DNA of 64,000 nt from JABMMZ01 sp964438995 (GCA_964438995.1 CAYTMQ010000012.1:51648-115647); one strand, 5' to 3'. Shown: positions 43,301-52,040, counted from the stretch's first letter. Notes: generated from the letters alone by a model not told the origin. A program made the numbers and translations.

Positions 43301-43585
43301 CGATTCCAACAAAATCAATTTGAAGAGGCCAAAGGTTATTACAATTTATTTTTACAGAAATATGGCAATGTATCTCAAGGTTACCTTGGTTTAGCTAAAA
43401 CGCAATTAGCGTTGCAAGAGAGTGATTCTGCATTATACAATTTACAAGCTGCAATACAGCTGAATCCAAGAGATGGTCAGGCTTACCAAATTTTATACAC
43501 TGAATTACAACGCCTTGGAAGAAAAGAAGAAGCGGAACAGATTTTGAAGATGTTCAACGAACAGGCAGGAATGCCCGGACAATAA
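40379..43585 (+). CDS. Multidomain PMT/GT39-type glycosyltransferase with inserted polysaccharide-export-like segment and TPRs
   Basis: A 1068-residue membrane protein. Residues 1-245 are soluble and look like a degenerate GT-A-type domain (inference). Residues 248-268 are the first helix. NITWDEPNHNNY (269-280) is the acidic motif of PMT/ArnT-like GT-C enzymes, which use lipid-linked sugar at the outer face of the membrane. About 333-418 is an insert matching the Wza/GumB polysaccharide export pattern: ILSITFTGAFSQ (340-351), then YVVDKNGNITLKNIGLVYVK (365-384) and TIAEVKQSINDKLL (387-400). Residues 420-700 hold more helices (about ten), with SPSFFGHSFNNPKDIPFAAGY, and about 860-1068 are TPR repeats. 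The combined layout is unusual. Confidence 0.9.
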   Translation: MASKQTGGDTVTSNGTNTAVFITSFTSNKSTIAAIKQLADICFKPNIPLTLFVAGNIKDNTVDELVKDGKIIAFNGDFDENIKNVCPIAFPLACDVNAASKWITNSNKFFNGKNILVSNGKAHSNAGYLEKYLLYWSNFWQKLFTGADANMVGSELCILSKDDFKNIVLDKKINETWQIAALADKHDKCTKVGFDLPVKSVGFGSSFKHLLLGKLGGFKALFNAFIKAPKLTNEEDSWTNINSNKYKRVFGFSSLVLFVLMLFISYDYNITWDEPNHNNYTQDVVDYYSSFGKDTSVFDETSEIHKDNHSNKFYGMGIDVISSAINRILGVNETVDTSNILSITFTGAFSQTSSDTMYNNQYKRYVVDKNGNITLKNIGLVYVKDKTIAEVKQSINDKLLEANIEATPSVGFYSFKPHHAEFITRHTLNTITGFLAILFAALAVRLLTGWLPAIVTLIALTCSPSFFGHSFNNPKDIPFAAGYIISLYYILKLLKELPNAKHQTKVMLALAIGFSISIRVQGILPLIFMGMFMFIHWAMNNMGKKDNQFLKYLKIGLTVGIVGYVLGILLWPFALRSPISNTLRALTEFDQFQFLTYYELFDGARMFDKPWYYEPKLIALTAPIAILIGLAPALLLGWKSEKTQRMMFIVLVFATFFPTAYIIYKKSYVYNGWRHFIFIYPSLAVIAMYGWYKLISLFKNTKVVTISFVVIALSFAKPAIWSIVNHPYEYMYFNELAGGVKGASGLYELDYWNQTPRAAFKWLIENHPEVKNGNIKISSNNIQEALKTYNVDGKNAKYAWTREYEWADNDWTYAIWTTRTLSRSQIVGGYWPPKGTIHEIKVDGVTVAAVVKSNNNYSYLGKKFLKSNMADSALYYYSKAFEYNPLEEEYARGIADACKLGNKYDSAVMFYNKAIALRDGNYEALQSLGELQFYKAYQNQEAPDKKLADLAFSNLALAYKFKKNSSAPLYMGEIRFQQNQFEEAKGYYNLFLQKYGNVSQGYLGLAKTQLALQESDSALYNLQAAIQLNPRDGQAYQILYTELQRLGRKEEAEQILKMFNEQAGMPGQ

Positions 43586-43646
43586 AAAAATAACACCGTT
43601 TGCTGCAACATTTTGAAGGCTGCATACGTCTAATACATAACAACAC

Positions 43647-46172
43647 ATGAAAAAGCGCATCCTATTAGCATTGATATTGCTTATGGGGCTCAAGCTCTAT
43701 TCTACTCACATTGTGGGTGGAGAGATCATGTATAAATACATTAGCAACACTTCAAGCAGAGTAAATTACCGTGTTACTATGTATCTTTATATCGACTGTA
43801 TCAATGGCTCTCAAGGTGCAATTGATATTGATGTTGATGGCTTCTTAAATGTCTATTCATACAACAAAACATTCAACACCTACACACTATACTCTAATAA
43901 CAACGCTTATTTTCCTCTTAAAAATGCCAGAACGGGTCCAAGCAGAGTTAGTGATGTCAATTACAAGTGCATTAAAACAAAACCTAATGCCTGCGTTGAT
44001 AAATACACATTTACCATAGACATTGGCTTACCAATCAACAAAGATGGTTATGTCATATCATTTGAGAGATGTTGTAGAAACAATACCATCAACAACATTG
44101 TAAATCCTGAATCATCTGGTGCCACTTATTGGACTTCTATTCCAGGATTTTTAGGGTCATTCGTCAACAGTTCTCCAGTTTTCAAATATCTACCACCTAA
44201 TTTTCTATGCATCAATGCACCTCTAAATTTTGACCATTCTGCCACAGATGCTGATGGAGATTCTTTGGTGTATGAGTTGTATCAACCATATTTAGGAGCG
44301 TCTAGCGTAAATAATTTGCCTAATAAGCTCGGTTCTACCAATCCTAGTCAATTTACAAATGTCATTTGGCAATCTGGATACGATACATACAACAAACAAA
44401 TTGATGGAAGTCCCGCTCTAACCATTAATTCAAGAACTGGCAAACTCAACCTTACGCCAACCCTAACTGGTCAGTTTGTTATTGGAATAAAAGTAATTGA
44501 ATATAGAAAAGGTGTTGTGATAGGTGAAACAAAAAGAGATTATCAGTTCAATGTCTCCAATTGCGTATTTGATGTTGTAGCATCATTTTTTGTACCTAAA
44601 GTAAGTTGTCAAGGCGCTCCAGTAACATTCACTAATCTAAGTCAGAATGGCACCAATTACCGTTGGGATTTTGGCGTAGATTCTACCAATTTGGATACAT
44701 CTATTTCTATTAGCCCTATTTATACTTACAAAGAACCTGGTTTTTACAATGTTAGACTAGTGACAACAGCTGCTTCAGGTATTTGTCAAGACACTACAGA
44801 TTACGATATTTTTATTCAAAAAGGTTTTAAAATAGTTTTACCTGAAGACACTTTGTTTTGCGGACCATTCACCAAAACTTTAACTGCCAATGTGCCGGGC
44901 AAAAATTATTTATGGAACACTGGCGCTAAAACATCTAGTATAACTGTAAATAAAGGAGGAACTTATTGGTTAACAGCTTCAGAAACGCCTTGCGTTTCGA
45001 GAGACACAATGACAATTATCAATGACTTGAGTTTTGTAGATTTAGGACCCGACTCAGTTATTTGTCGAGATAGCTTTGTACAATTCACTTACATCGGTCC
45101 TCCTGGCTATAAAACCTACAAATGGGGCGATTCAACAACTCTACAAAGTGTTTTCATTCCAAAACTTGGCAAGTATTGGCTAAAGACATCCAATGTCAAC
45201 AATTGTGTGACCGAAGATAGTATTACATTCGTTTTATATCCTCCACCTCGTACTTTTTTAAACGACACTTTATTTTGCAAAGGCACTTCGGTGACTCTCG
45301 ATGGAAGTAATATCAGTATAAAAACCAAACTCGAAACGAAATATTATTGGAATACCGGAGACACCTCTGCTAAAATTACCACGTTTATTCCTGGTATGTA
45401 CCACATCAAAGTCAGAAATAGACTCTGTACTTTATTTGACACCGCCATTCTAACACATATAGAAACGGGACTTGATTTGGGACCAGATACTTTTTATTGT
45501 GGACCAGTAAACAGATGGCTGTATCCTAAAAAAGGTTTTGTCTCATACCAATGGCACGACTTTGCTGAAGTCATAGATTATCATGCTAGAACACCTGGTA
45601 AAAAGAAAGTAACCATCACTACAAAAGAAGGTTGTATAGAATCCGATTCTGTGATGATTTATCAATATCCTAATGTAGATGGAGGACTAGGGAATGATAC
45701 TACTATATGTTTGTCATCTAAACTTCCACTTACAGCAGCCGATAGCTTTATCAGTTATAAGTGGAATACAGGAGAAACCACACAGTCCATCATTGTAAAA
45801 GATGCGGGCATGTATGTTGTCACCGTAACCAATGGCCAAGGTTGCATTGTGAGTGATACAATAGACATCATGGAATCTCCAGATGCTTTGCCATTGGAAA
45901 TGTTCATGCCAAATGCCTTCACACCTAATGACGACAACATCAACGAAACATATCCTAGCAATAAATACTCTGACCCAGGTTCTGATTATCTTTTGAGAAT
46001 TTACAACAGATGGGGAGAGAAAATCTTTGAATCAAATTCACCTAAGCAAGAATGGAATGGCCGATACAAAGATGATTTAGCTCCTCAAGATGTGTATGTG
46101 TATTATGTAAAATACATAGGATGCGACGAAAAAGAAAGGTGGTTTAGAGGCACCTTTACGTTGATAAGATAA
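43647..46172 (+). CDS. Large secreted protein with PKD-like domains and T9SS type B (gliding-motility-associated) C-terminus
   Basis: An 841-residue exported protein with a signal peptide (about 1-21), then HIVGGEIMYKYI, the start of a conserved Bacteroidota surface domain. PKD-like repeats follow (about 310-390, with VTFTNLSQNGTNYRWDFGVDS) and four or five Ig/SprB-like repeats (each near TNGxTTxSIxV or GPDxxxC). The last 95 residues have MPNAFTPNDDNINETYP, RIYNRWGEKIFES and WNGRYKDDLAPQDVYVY, the type B sorting domain (CHU_C). It is likely anchored at the cell surface as an adhesin or motility-related protein. It lies 61 nt after the GT39 gene with no terminator between. Confidence 0.9.
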   Translation: MKKRILLALILLMGLKLYSTHIVGGEIMYKYISNTSSRVNYRVTMYLYIDCINGSQGAIDIDVDGFLNVYSYNKTFNTYTLYSNNNAYFPLKNARTGPSRVSDVNYKCIKTKPNACVDKYTFTIDIGLPINKDGYVISFERCCRNNTINNIVNPESSGATYWTSIPGFLGSFVNSSPVFKYLPPNFLCINAPLNFDHSATDADGDSLVYELYQPYLGASSVNNLPNKLGSTNPSQFTNVIWQSGYDTYNKQIDGSPALTINSRTGKLNLTPTLTGQFVIGIKVIEYRKGVVIGETKRDYQFNVSNCVFDVVASFFVPKVSCQGAPVTFTNLSQNGTNYRWDFGVDSTNLDTSISISPIYTYKEPGFYNVRLVTTAASGICQDTTDYDIFIQKGFKIVLPEDTLFCGPFTKTLTANVPGKNYLWNTGAKTSSITVNKGGTYWLTASETPCVSRDTMTIINDLSFVDLGPDSVICRDSFVQFTYIGPPGYKTYKWGDSTTLQSVFIPKLGKYWLKTSNVNNCVTEDSITFVLYPPPRTFLNDTLFCKGTSVTLDGSNISIKTKLETKYYWNTGDTSAKITTFIPGMYHIKVRNRLCTLFDTAILTHIETGLDLGPDTFYCGPVNRWLYPKKGFVSYQWHDFAEVIDYHARTPGKKKVTITTKEGCIESDSVMIYQYPNVDGGLGNDTTICLSSKLPLTAADSFISYKWNTGETTQSIIVKDAGMYVVTVTNGQGCIVSDTIDIMESPDALPLEMFMPNAFTPNDDNINETYPSNKYSDPGSDYLLRIYNRWGEKIFESNSPKQEWNGRYKDDLAPQDVYVYYVKYIGCDEKERWFRGTFTLIR

Positions 46173-46175
46173 TGC

Positions 46176-46979
46176 TTATTTAAACGGACTGTCTTTCTCT
46201 TTTGCAACAGTATTGTAAACCAATTGATCTAGAAATTTACCGAAGAATTTGCTCAAGAAAACTGTGACTTTACCTTGCAAAGTCAGGAACAAATAGCGTT
46301 TTCTCTTTCTAACAGCCTTCAAAATGTGCTCAGCTACCGCCTCTGCTGACATCAATTTTGATTCATCAAACGGACTTTCTGATTGGAAGTTGCCCTTATC
46401 ATTTAGTGCAGTATTTCTAATATTAGATGCTGTATAACCAGGACATGCTACTAATACATGCAATCCAGTCTTTAAATTCTCTATCCTTAAAGATTCCAGA
46501 AAACCGTGCATAGCAAACTTTGAGGCTGAATAGCCAGTTCTACCAGGCAAACCCTTAACACCAGCAATAGAAGAAATACCTACAACAGACCCCTTGTTTT
46601 GCAATAAATACGGTAAAGCGTATTTGGTACAATAAACAGTGCCATAAAAATTGGTGTCCATTAATTTTTTTATAACATCAATTTCACAATCCTTGAACAA
46701 AGCACGCATACTAATACCCGCATTATTAATCAAAACATTGATGGTACCGAATGCATCAACACAAGATTGAACGATGGCTCTACAGTCAGACTCAATGCTT
46801 ACATCAGCTTTAACAGTGATACAATCTGCTCCTAAAGATTCACATGTTTGCTTAACTGCTTCTAGCTTATCGATATTTCTCGCAGCCAGACAGACATTGT
46901 AGCCAAGTTTGGCTGATTCATAAGCCAAAGCTTCACCAATACCAGATGAGGCACCAGTAATTATAATACTTTGCTTCAT
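46176..46979 (-). CDS. Short-chain dehydrogenase/reductase (SDR)
   Basis: A 267-residue NAD(P)H-dependent oxidoreductase. The cofactor motif TGASSGIG is at 8-15, NNAG at 85-88, and the catalytic Tyr150 and Lys154 lie in YSASK. The C-terminal part (about 215-255) is basic and hydrophobic (LQGKVTVFLSKFFGKFLDQLV), as in membrane-associated SDRs that act on lipids or long-chain carbonyls. It follows the redoxin-like gene by 10 nt, so they are probably cotranscribed. Confidence 0.92.
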   Translation of the reverse strand: MKQSIIITGASSGIGEALAYESAKLGYNVCLAARNIDKLEAVKQTCESLGADCITVKADVSIESDCRAIVQSCVDAFGTINVLINNAGISMRALFKDCEIDVIKKLMDTNFYGTVYCTKYALPYLLQNKGSVVGISSIAGVKGLPGRTGYSASKFAMHGFLESLRIENLKTGLHVLVACPGYTASNIRNTALNDKGNFQSESPFDESKLMSAEAVAEHILKAVRKRKRYLFLTLQGKVTVFLSKFFGKFLDQLVYNTVAKEKDSPFK

Positions 46980-46989
46980 TAGAAGTATG

Positions 46990-47517
46990 TTATTTCCAAA
47001 CGATATCGCAACCCACTGGAGTTAATTCGGGGTAATCAATGTCGATACCATCCAAGCAATACTCGATTGCATCTTCAAGATAAGCCATCATCACCTGAGT
47101 TTCATTCTCCCAATTGTCATCAATTATCCCTTTGTACACCAACTCTCTTCTTGAATTGAACAAAAATACTTCTGGAGTTTTTGTTGCTCCAAATTGTTTA
47201 GCAACTGTTTGATCTGAATCTTTCAAATACACCATTTGTTCGTGATTCAAATTAGCTAACATCGCTTTCATTGCAGCCAAAGAATCATCAGGTGATTTGC
47301 TTTCATCATTAGAATTGATGGCAATCAAAGCCAGATTATCTTCTTCATATTGATCAAACAAATTGACAACCCTTTTCCAATATGCCTTAGATATTTCACA
47401 AGTGTTACTCATAAAAATAACACATAAAGCATATTTATCAGCAAAAGCAAAGTTGCTGTATGTTTCACCATTTGTTGCCTGAAGTTTGAAATTAATCAGT
47501 TTTTCGCCAATGTTCAT
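46990..47517 (-). CDS. Redoxin/thioredoxin-fold protein without a CxxC motif
   Basis: I start at the ATG at 47517 (MNIGEKLINFKLQATNG); the longer frame would overlap the divergent CoA-binding gene and adds no recognisable sequence. The 175-residue protein has a thioredoxin-like order: YALCVIFMSNTCEISKAYW, LALIAINSND, KQFGATKTPEVFLFN with the cis-Pro, and VYKGIIDDN. The family usually has a CxHCP-type motif; here one Cys (Cys40 in SNTCEIS) is at that spot and a second (Cys32) is 8 residues earlier, so classic disulfide exchange is doubtful. It precedes the SDR gene by 10 nt. Confidence 0.85.
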   Translation of the reverse strand: MNIGEKLINFKLQATNGETYSNFAFADKYALCVIFMSNTCEISKAYWKRVVNLFDQYEEDNLALIAINSNDESKSPDDSLAAMKAMLANLNHEQMVYLKDSDQTVAKQFGATKTPEVFLFNSRRELVYKGIIDDNWENETQVMMAYLEDAIEYCLDGIDIDYPELTPVGCDIVWK

Positions 47518-47584
47518 ATAGATAAAATTATTAGGCGAATATCCGATAAATAATTTATTTTGAAAAAAGTTATAATCGATTATT

Positions 47585-47965
47585 ATGAACAAATCTGACA
47601 CTAAAACTACCTTAGTAATTGGCGCAAGTGAAAACTTGAATAGATATTCAAACATGGCCATCAAACTTCTTAAAGCTTATGGTCACCCCGTATTAGCATT
47701 TGGTAAAGCTAAAGGAGTTGTTGATGGATCAACGATAGAAACAGACATCAATAGTTTTAAAAATTCTGAAATTGATACCATAACTCTATACCTCAATCCT
47801 AATAATCAGGAAAAATATTATCAATCTATCATCGATTTACATCCCAAAAGAGTGATTTTTAATCCAGGCACAGAGAATGAAATTTTACAAGAAAAACTCG
47901 AAAAAGCAGGTATTGAATTTGAAGAAGCTTGTACTTTAGTACTGTTAAAAAGTCATCAATTCTAA
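47585..47965 (+). CDS. CoA-binding domain protein
   Basis: A 126-residue Rossmann-like protein of the CoA_binding_2 family: TLVIGASENLNRYSNMAIKLLKAYGHPVLAFG, IDTITLYLNPNNQEKYYQSII, PKRVIFNPGTENEIL and IEFEEACTLVLL. It probably binds CoA or a nucleotide; function is unknown. Divergent from the redoxin-like gene (67 nt apart). It is the last gene before the 341-nt gap that carries the small RNA candidate. Confidence 0.92.
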   Translation: MNKSDTKTTLVIGASENLNRYSNMAIKLLKAYGHPVLAFGKAKGVVDGSTIETDINSFKNSEIDTITLYLNPNNQEKYYQSIIDLHPKRVIFNPGTENEILQEKLEKAGIEFEEACTLVLLKSHQF

Positions 47966-48011
47966 AACTCTTAACATTTCCATCATAATGATGTAAAAAC
48001 CTTATTACGCC

Positions 48012-48077
48012 AAAAACCGCGTCATTTCTGACACGGCCTTTGACAAAACTAAAACTATGAAAACACTATAATAGTGT
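48012..48077 (-). ncRNA. Candidate small RNA of about 66 nt
   Basis: The unit has a full promoter (48082-48112), a predicted start near 48077 and a terminator. The RNA would begin with CACTATTATAGTG, a small 5' hairpin. A single-stranded GTTTTCATAG... section and CAAAG follow. It ends in the stem CCGTGTCA-GAAA-TGACGCGG (minus strand; 48036 to 48017) and five U. The stem has a G-U pair only on the minus strand and a GNRA tetraloop, which supports a minus-strand RNA. There is no gene on the minus strand for it to terminate. Confidence 0.55.
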
Positions 48078-48081
48078 ATGC

Positions 48082-48112
48082 AAATATAACTCCGTTTCAG
48101 GAAATTCCAAAT
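48082..48112 (-). promoter_or_regulatory. Perfect-consensus promoter with no gene downstream (TTTG-N19-TATATTTG)
   Basis: On the minus strand TTTG (48109-48112), 19 nt, then TATATTTG (48082-48089). It is as good as the rplS promoter, but there is no ORF of note behind it, only the terminator 40-70 nt on. Confidence 0.75.
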
Positions 48113-48287
48113 ACTTTATTTCAAAATTTAATTACTTTTTAAATTTATTGGCTATTAAATTTATTATAGTTTTTTGCATGTACCTGTATTTCAATTTTTT
48201 AAATTGTCCAAAGAAAGAATAAAACACAACTAAAGTGCTAATAATCATCACCAAAAAATTTGAATTTTTATAGCGTATTTTAAGTAT

Positions 48288-48295
48288 TAAATTTG
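48288..48295 (+). promoter_or_regulatory. Minus-7 element for the porin gene (TAAATTTG)
   Basis: TAAATTTG ends 11 nt before the ATG at 48307; a TTTG lies 25 nt upstream of it, slightly too far. The leader would be about 6 nt. Confidence 0.5.
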
Positions 48296-48306
48296 CCGTT
48301 ATCAGA

Positions 48307-50247
48307 ATGAGACTAATTTTATCTTTGTGTTTTCTTTTTGTAAATGTTGTGTTAATGGCTCAAGACAGTGAAACAGATATTTACGACACTGCCAAACGAC
48401 TTGACCCGCTCTCTTCTAACACCGAAACTGCTTATAGATCTTTTACATTTAAAACAATACACGACTCATCTTTGCTTTTCTTTTCGCAATACGATGCCAT
48501 CAAAAAATCCAATATAGGCATACAAAATCTAGGCGATATTGGCACACCATACATCAATCAATTATTTAACATCAATACACAAACTGGATTTTTAAGTGGG
48601 CTCAATCCTTTTGGTGATATAACTTATACTTATGCAAATGCTAGGCACTACAATGCCAAATTACCCTATTCAGAATTTTCTTATGCCCAAGGTAAAGCTG
48701 GGCAACGTGGATTAATCAATTTTGATGCATTGCATACACAAAACATTGGAAACAACTTCAACTTTAGTGTAAAGTACCACAGTGTTGCTTATGATGGTTT
48801 CTATAAACATCAAACCACTATCAACAAAAATTTACACTTCAATACGTACTATAGAACAAAAAACAAACGTTACCAAGCCTTTGGTTATGCCAGTTGGAAC
48901 AAAGCCAACTTAACCATCAACGGAGGCATAGACAAATCGCTAGAGACAGATACTTTATTTAGAGATTTAGGTGGAAGTGTTAGAATTGTGGATGTTCAAC
49001 TTAATGCTTCAAAATTTGTTAACAGATTATCTGAATACAAACTCAAACACGCTTATGCTTTATTTCAAGACAAAGACTCGAACAATCTTTTAAGCATTGG
49101 CCACGATTTTACCTATTTTAAACAAAGTAATTATTACACCAATACTTCAGTAGATTATAATTACTTTGATTCTTTGTTTTATTTTAATGCCGACCAAACC
49201 AATGACTCTATTAATTACCATTCATATTCTAATGCAATAGAATTATTTACTCCTATCAAAGAAAAAGGATTGGGTTTCAAATCGGGCATCCAATACGACA
49301 ACTTTGTGTATACGTCTTACCCAGATCCAAACAATTATTTCAAATCAAGACAACACAATTTGTCTATTTATACCAATTTCAATTTCTCATTTCTAAATAA
49401 ATTAAATTCTACTGCATCAGGCAAATTGTATTTAGACGGATACAATGCTGGCGATTACCAAATCGAATGGAAAAACAACACGACCCTCTCTGAAACGCAA
49501 CGTTTGAACTTTAATGCCGACGTTTTAATTGGCTCTCGCCAAGCAATGTATATACAAAGTAGAATGTTGTCTAATCACTACATCATAAACAACAATTTTT
49601 CTCCTATAAACTACAAAACCATTGTATTTGAATTAACACGTCAATTTAAACCTAACTCAAAATTTGAAGCCTATTCGTATACTCTTCCTAAAAAACAGTA
49701 TGGCTTAAAAGTGTCATATTCGCTGATAGATAATTATGTGTATTCTGACATAGATGGCCTAACTAGACAAGGCAGCAGCGGGCAAAATTGCATTCAAACG
49801 GAAGCCTATGCACATATCAATCTAAAGAAATTTCAATTGCATCAAGAGTTGGGGTATCAAACATTTTCAAACAATTTAGCATCAACTGTTCAACTTCCAA
49901 AATTGGTATCGAAGTCGTCGGCCTATTTTCAAACATATGGATTTAAAAAAGCAGGATTTTTCCAAATTGGATTTGATGCATACATGAGTAGTAGTTATAC
50001 CGCTAGAGTATTTAACCCTGCAACATTGCAATTTCAACTTACCAATACCCAAGTTGGTGCCTATCCATTTTTAGATTTCTTTATTCACGCCGAAGTAAAA
50101 ACTGCTAGAATTTTCTTTAGAATGGAACATTTTAATATGGATTTACCCAACAACAGAGCATATACCAATTACTTATTTACGTCTCCTTATTACCCCGCTT
50201 CACCGCGAAGATTCAGAATTGGATTTAATTGGAGATTTTATTATTAG
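48307..50247 (+). CDS. Putative porin (Bacteroidota Porin_10-like outer-membrane barrel)
   Basis: A 646-residue protein with a signal peptide (1-18, LMAQ). The mature part has a conserved N-terminal region (IQNLGDIGTPYINQLFN, then PYSEFSYAQGKAGQRGLINFDALHTQNIGNNFNFSVKY) and then many amphipathic strands rich in Tyr, Asn and Ser, ending in RRFRIGFNWRFYY. This is the layout of the putative porin family of Bacteroidota. It would form an outer-membrane channel. The stop overlaps the convergent subtilase gene by 4 nt. Confidence 0.9.
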   Translation: MRLILSLCFLFVNVVLMAQDSETDIYDTAKRLDPLSSNTETAYRSFTFKTIHDSSLLFFSQYDAIKKSNIGIQNLGDIGTPYINQLFNINTQTGFLSGLNPFGDITYTYANARHYNAKLPYSEFSYAQGKAGQRGLINFDALHTQNIGNNFNFSVKYHSVAYDGFYKHQTTINKNLHFNTYYRTKNKRYQAFGYASWNKANLTINGGIDKSLETDTLFRDLGGSVRIVDVQLNASKFVNRLSEYKLKHAYALFQDKDSNNLLSIGHDFTYFKQSNYYTNTSVDYNYFDSLFYFNADQTNDSINYHSYSNAIELFTPIKEKGLGFKSGIQYDNFVYTSYPDPNNYFKSRQHNLSIYTNFNFSFLNKLNSTASGKLYLDGYNAGDYQIEWKNNTTLSETQRLNFNADVLIGSRQAMYIQSRMLSNHYIINNNFSPINYKTIVFELTRQFKPNSKFEAYSYTLPKKQYGLKVSYSLIDNYVYSDIDGLTRQGSSGQNCIQTEAYAHINLKKFQLHQELGYQTFSNNLASTVQLPKLVSKSSAYFQTYGFKKAGFFQIGFDAYMSSSYTARVFNPATLQFQLTNTQVGAYPFLDFFIHAEVKTARIFFRMEHFNMDLPNNRAYTNYLFTSPYYPASPRRFRIGFNWRFYY

Positions 50248-51890
50248 TTACTAATTTTAACATATTTTAAAGTAGATGTACCGATGTTGGTAGTCACCTT
50301 AAAATAATATATGCCATCTGACAATTGCTCAATATTCACAAAGTTTTCGTCTAGTTGAATGTCAACAGATTGACCAGTATAATTATAGCATTCAACGCCA
50401 ATTAAATCTTCAGAAGTTAGCAATTCAATTTGACCAAGACCAGGATTTGGGTACAATTCAACATTGGCGGTATTTCTTATCGAACTAACACCCACTTCAC
50501 CCAAACAATATTGATCTAAGACTTTCAATGCCTTTTGTATATTCAAACGACCTGAAGTGGCGTTCTTACCATTAAGAGCAGGCACTATATCGACTCCTGA
50601 AAGTATCATGTGCTTAATGATCAATGTGCCTTTAGCTGGATTCAATTTTATACTGTCTAACACCCTTTCGCAGGCATGAGCATTTAATATCCCTACAGCA
50701 GCTGTTACCATTGGTGCTGCAAAAGAAGTTCCGTAATATCCATCTCTGAACATAGAATTTGAAGTAATATTTTGCTTGGTATAATTCGCAGAAGTAAAAA
50801 TGTTGTTACCTGGCGCGCTTAAATCGACATGAGTTGTACTAAAACCAGCATTAGCATCGTTGTCGTAACGAGTAGAATTACCAACAACAATCAAATGATT
50901 GCTTGGACATAAACTCGGCAAGTCGCCATAAGTATCAATTAATTCCTGAGCATTTGATGCAGCAGATACATTCAATATTCCATATTTTCCTAGAGTATCA
51001 TAAAAAGAGCACCACAAAGGCGCTTGATTTGGAAATTTTCTATCTATACCCCAACTAGAGTTAGTTGCAACTACAAAAGCTCCTTTAGCACCATTGGTTT
51101 GGTTGTATAATTTTCTTTGATGAAGAACATAGCTATAAGCTTTGATCACATCGCTTTGGTAAGTTGCTGGAAAACGACCAGTGTCAGTAATGTTTACAAT
51201 CATCAATTTAACATTCCACATTATACCACTAACGCCCGTTACATTGTTGGTTTTGGCACCAATAATTCCTGCAACAGGGGTACCATGTTTCCCTTTATAG
51301 TAAGAACTATCACTGATGTCATTGTTAATCCCCATAAAATTCCATCCATACGTGTCGTCAATAAAACCGTTACCATCATCGTCTTTTCCATTAGAAATGG
51401 TATCGGCATAATTGATCCAAATATTGCCATGAAAATCTGGGTGCTTAATGTGTAAACCATCATCGATGACTGCAATTACAATGGTATCTCCTCTCCTATT
51501 GATGCCACTTCTTGTAATGTCCCAAGCCAAATCGGCTTTTATAAGTGGTAAATGCCATTGATAAGGATACAATGTATCATTAGGAGTCGTTGCCCTAAAA
51601 TTGATTAGATCATCGTCTTCATGTCTCAAATAATATGGCAGATGGTTGACCAAGTATGAAGCATCGGTATATGACAACAATCTACTATCGTAGTCAAATT
51701 TGTAAATCGTTTTTTCAGGATTTAATGCTTCTATTGAGGAAAACTTAAAGTGACTTAATTCTTTCAGAGCGTCTGTTTCAACGGATTGTGTAAACTCAAC
51801 TATAAAACCACTGTATTTAGTAGATATTGGATTAGCAGAACAAAAAGTGCTAAGAAGTACAAAATTTAGACAAAACAACAAACGCTTCAT
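50244..51890 (-). CDS. Secreted S8 family serine peptidase (subtilase) with T9SS type A sorting domain
   Basis: A 548-residue protein with a signal peptide (1-19) and a prodomain-like region (about 20-110). The catalytic triad is complete: Asp143 in VIDDGLHI, His202 in GKHGTPVAG and Ser389 in YGTSFAAPM, with Asn312 or a nearby Asn in SAASNAQ as oxyanion residue. A Ca-binding-like NGKDDDGNGFIDD loop lies near 167-179. Residues about 475-548 (LYPNPGLGQIEL ... LSDGIYYFKV) are a type A T9SS tail. It should degrade protein outside the cell or mature surface proteins. TATTTTTG ends 4 nt before the ATG. Confidence 0.94.
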   Translation of the reverse strand: MKRLLFCLNFVLLSTFCSANPISTKYSGFIVEFTQSVETDALKELSHFKFSSIEALNPEKTIYKFDYDSRLLSYTDASYLVNHLPYYLRHEDDDLINFRATTPNDTLYPYQWHLPLIKADLAWDITRSGINRRGDTIVIAVIDDGLHIKHPDFHGNIWINYADTISNGKDDDGNGFIDDTYGWNFMGINNDISDSSYYKGKHGTPVAGIIGAKTNNVTGVSGIMWNVKLMIVNITDTGRFPATYQSDVIKAYSYVLHQRKLYNQTNGAKGAFVVATNSSWGIDRKFPNQAPLWCSFYDTLGKYGILNVSAASNAQELIDTYGDLPSLCPSNHLIVVGNSTRYDNDANAGFSTTHVDLSAPGNNIFTSANYTKQNITSNSMFRDGYYGTSFAAPMVTAAVGILNAHACERVLDSIKLNPAKGTLIIKHMILSGVDIVPALNGKNATSGRLNIQKALKVLDQYCLGEVGVSSIRNTANVELYPNPGLGQIELLTSEDLIGVECYNYTGQSVDIQLDENFVNIEQLSDGIYYFKVTTNIGTSTLKYVKISN

Positions 51891-51894
51891 ATTA

Positions 51895-51902
51895 CAAAAA
51901 TA
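51895..51902 (-). promoter_or_regulatory. Minus-7 element 4 nt before the subtilase gene (TATTTTTG)
   Basis: TATTTTTG, four bases (TAAT), then ATG on the minus strand; predicts a leaderless transcript. Confidence 0.6.
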
Positions 51903-52040
51903 ACAAACTGATTACTTATTAGACGCATAAAGGTTCAATTCGTTGCAATATTATTAAATAATGACATTTTACTGTATTTGACTGCTTGAAGACAATTTGA
52001 TTTTTAATTCGCCAAAAGATTGCTGAATTTTGCAGCCGAG

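Noticed and set aside
48132..48248. 38-codon ORF on the minus strand upstream of the small RNA candidate
   Set aside because: It has a hydrophobic start and a basic end, but no promoter element is at its start. The region is so AT-rich that an ORF of this length is expected by chance.
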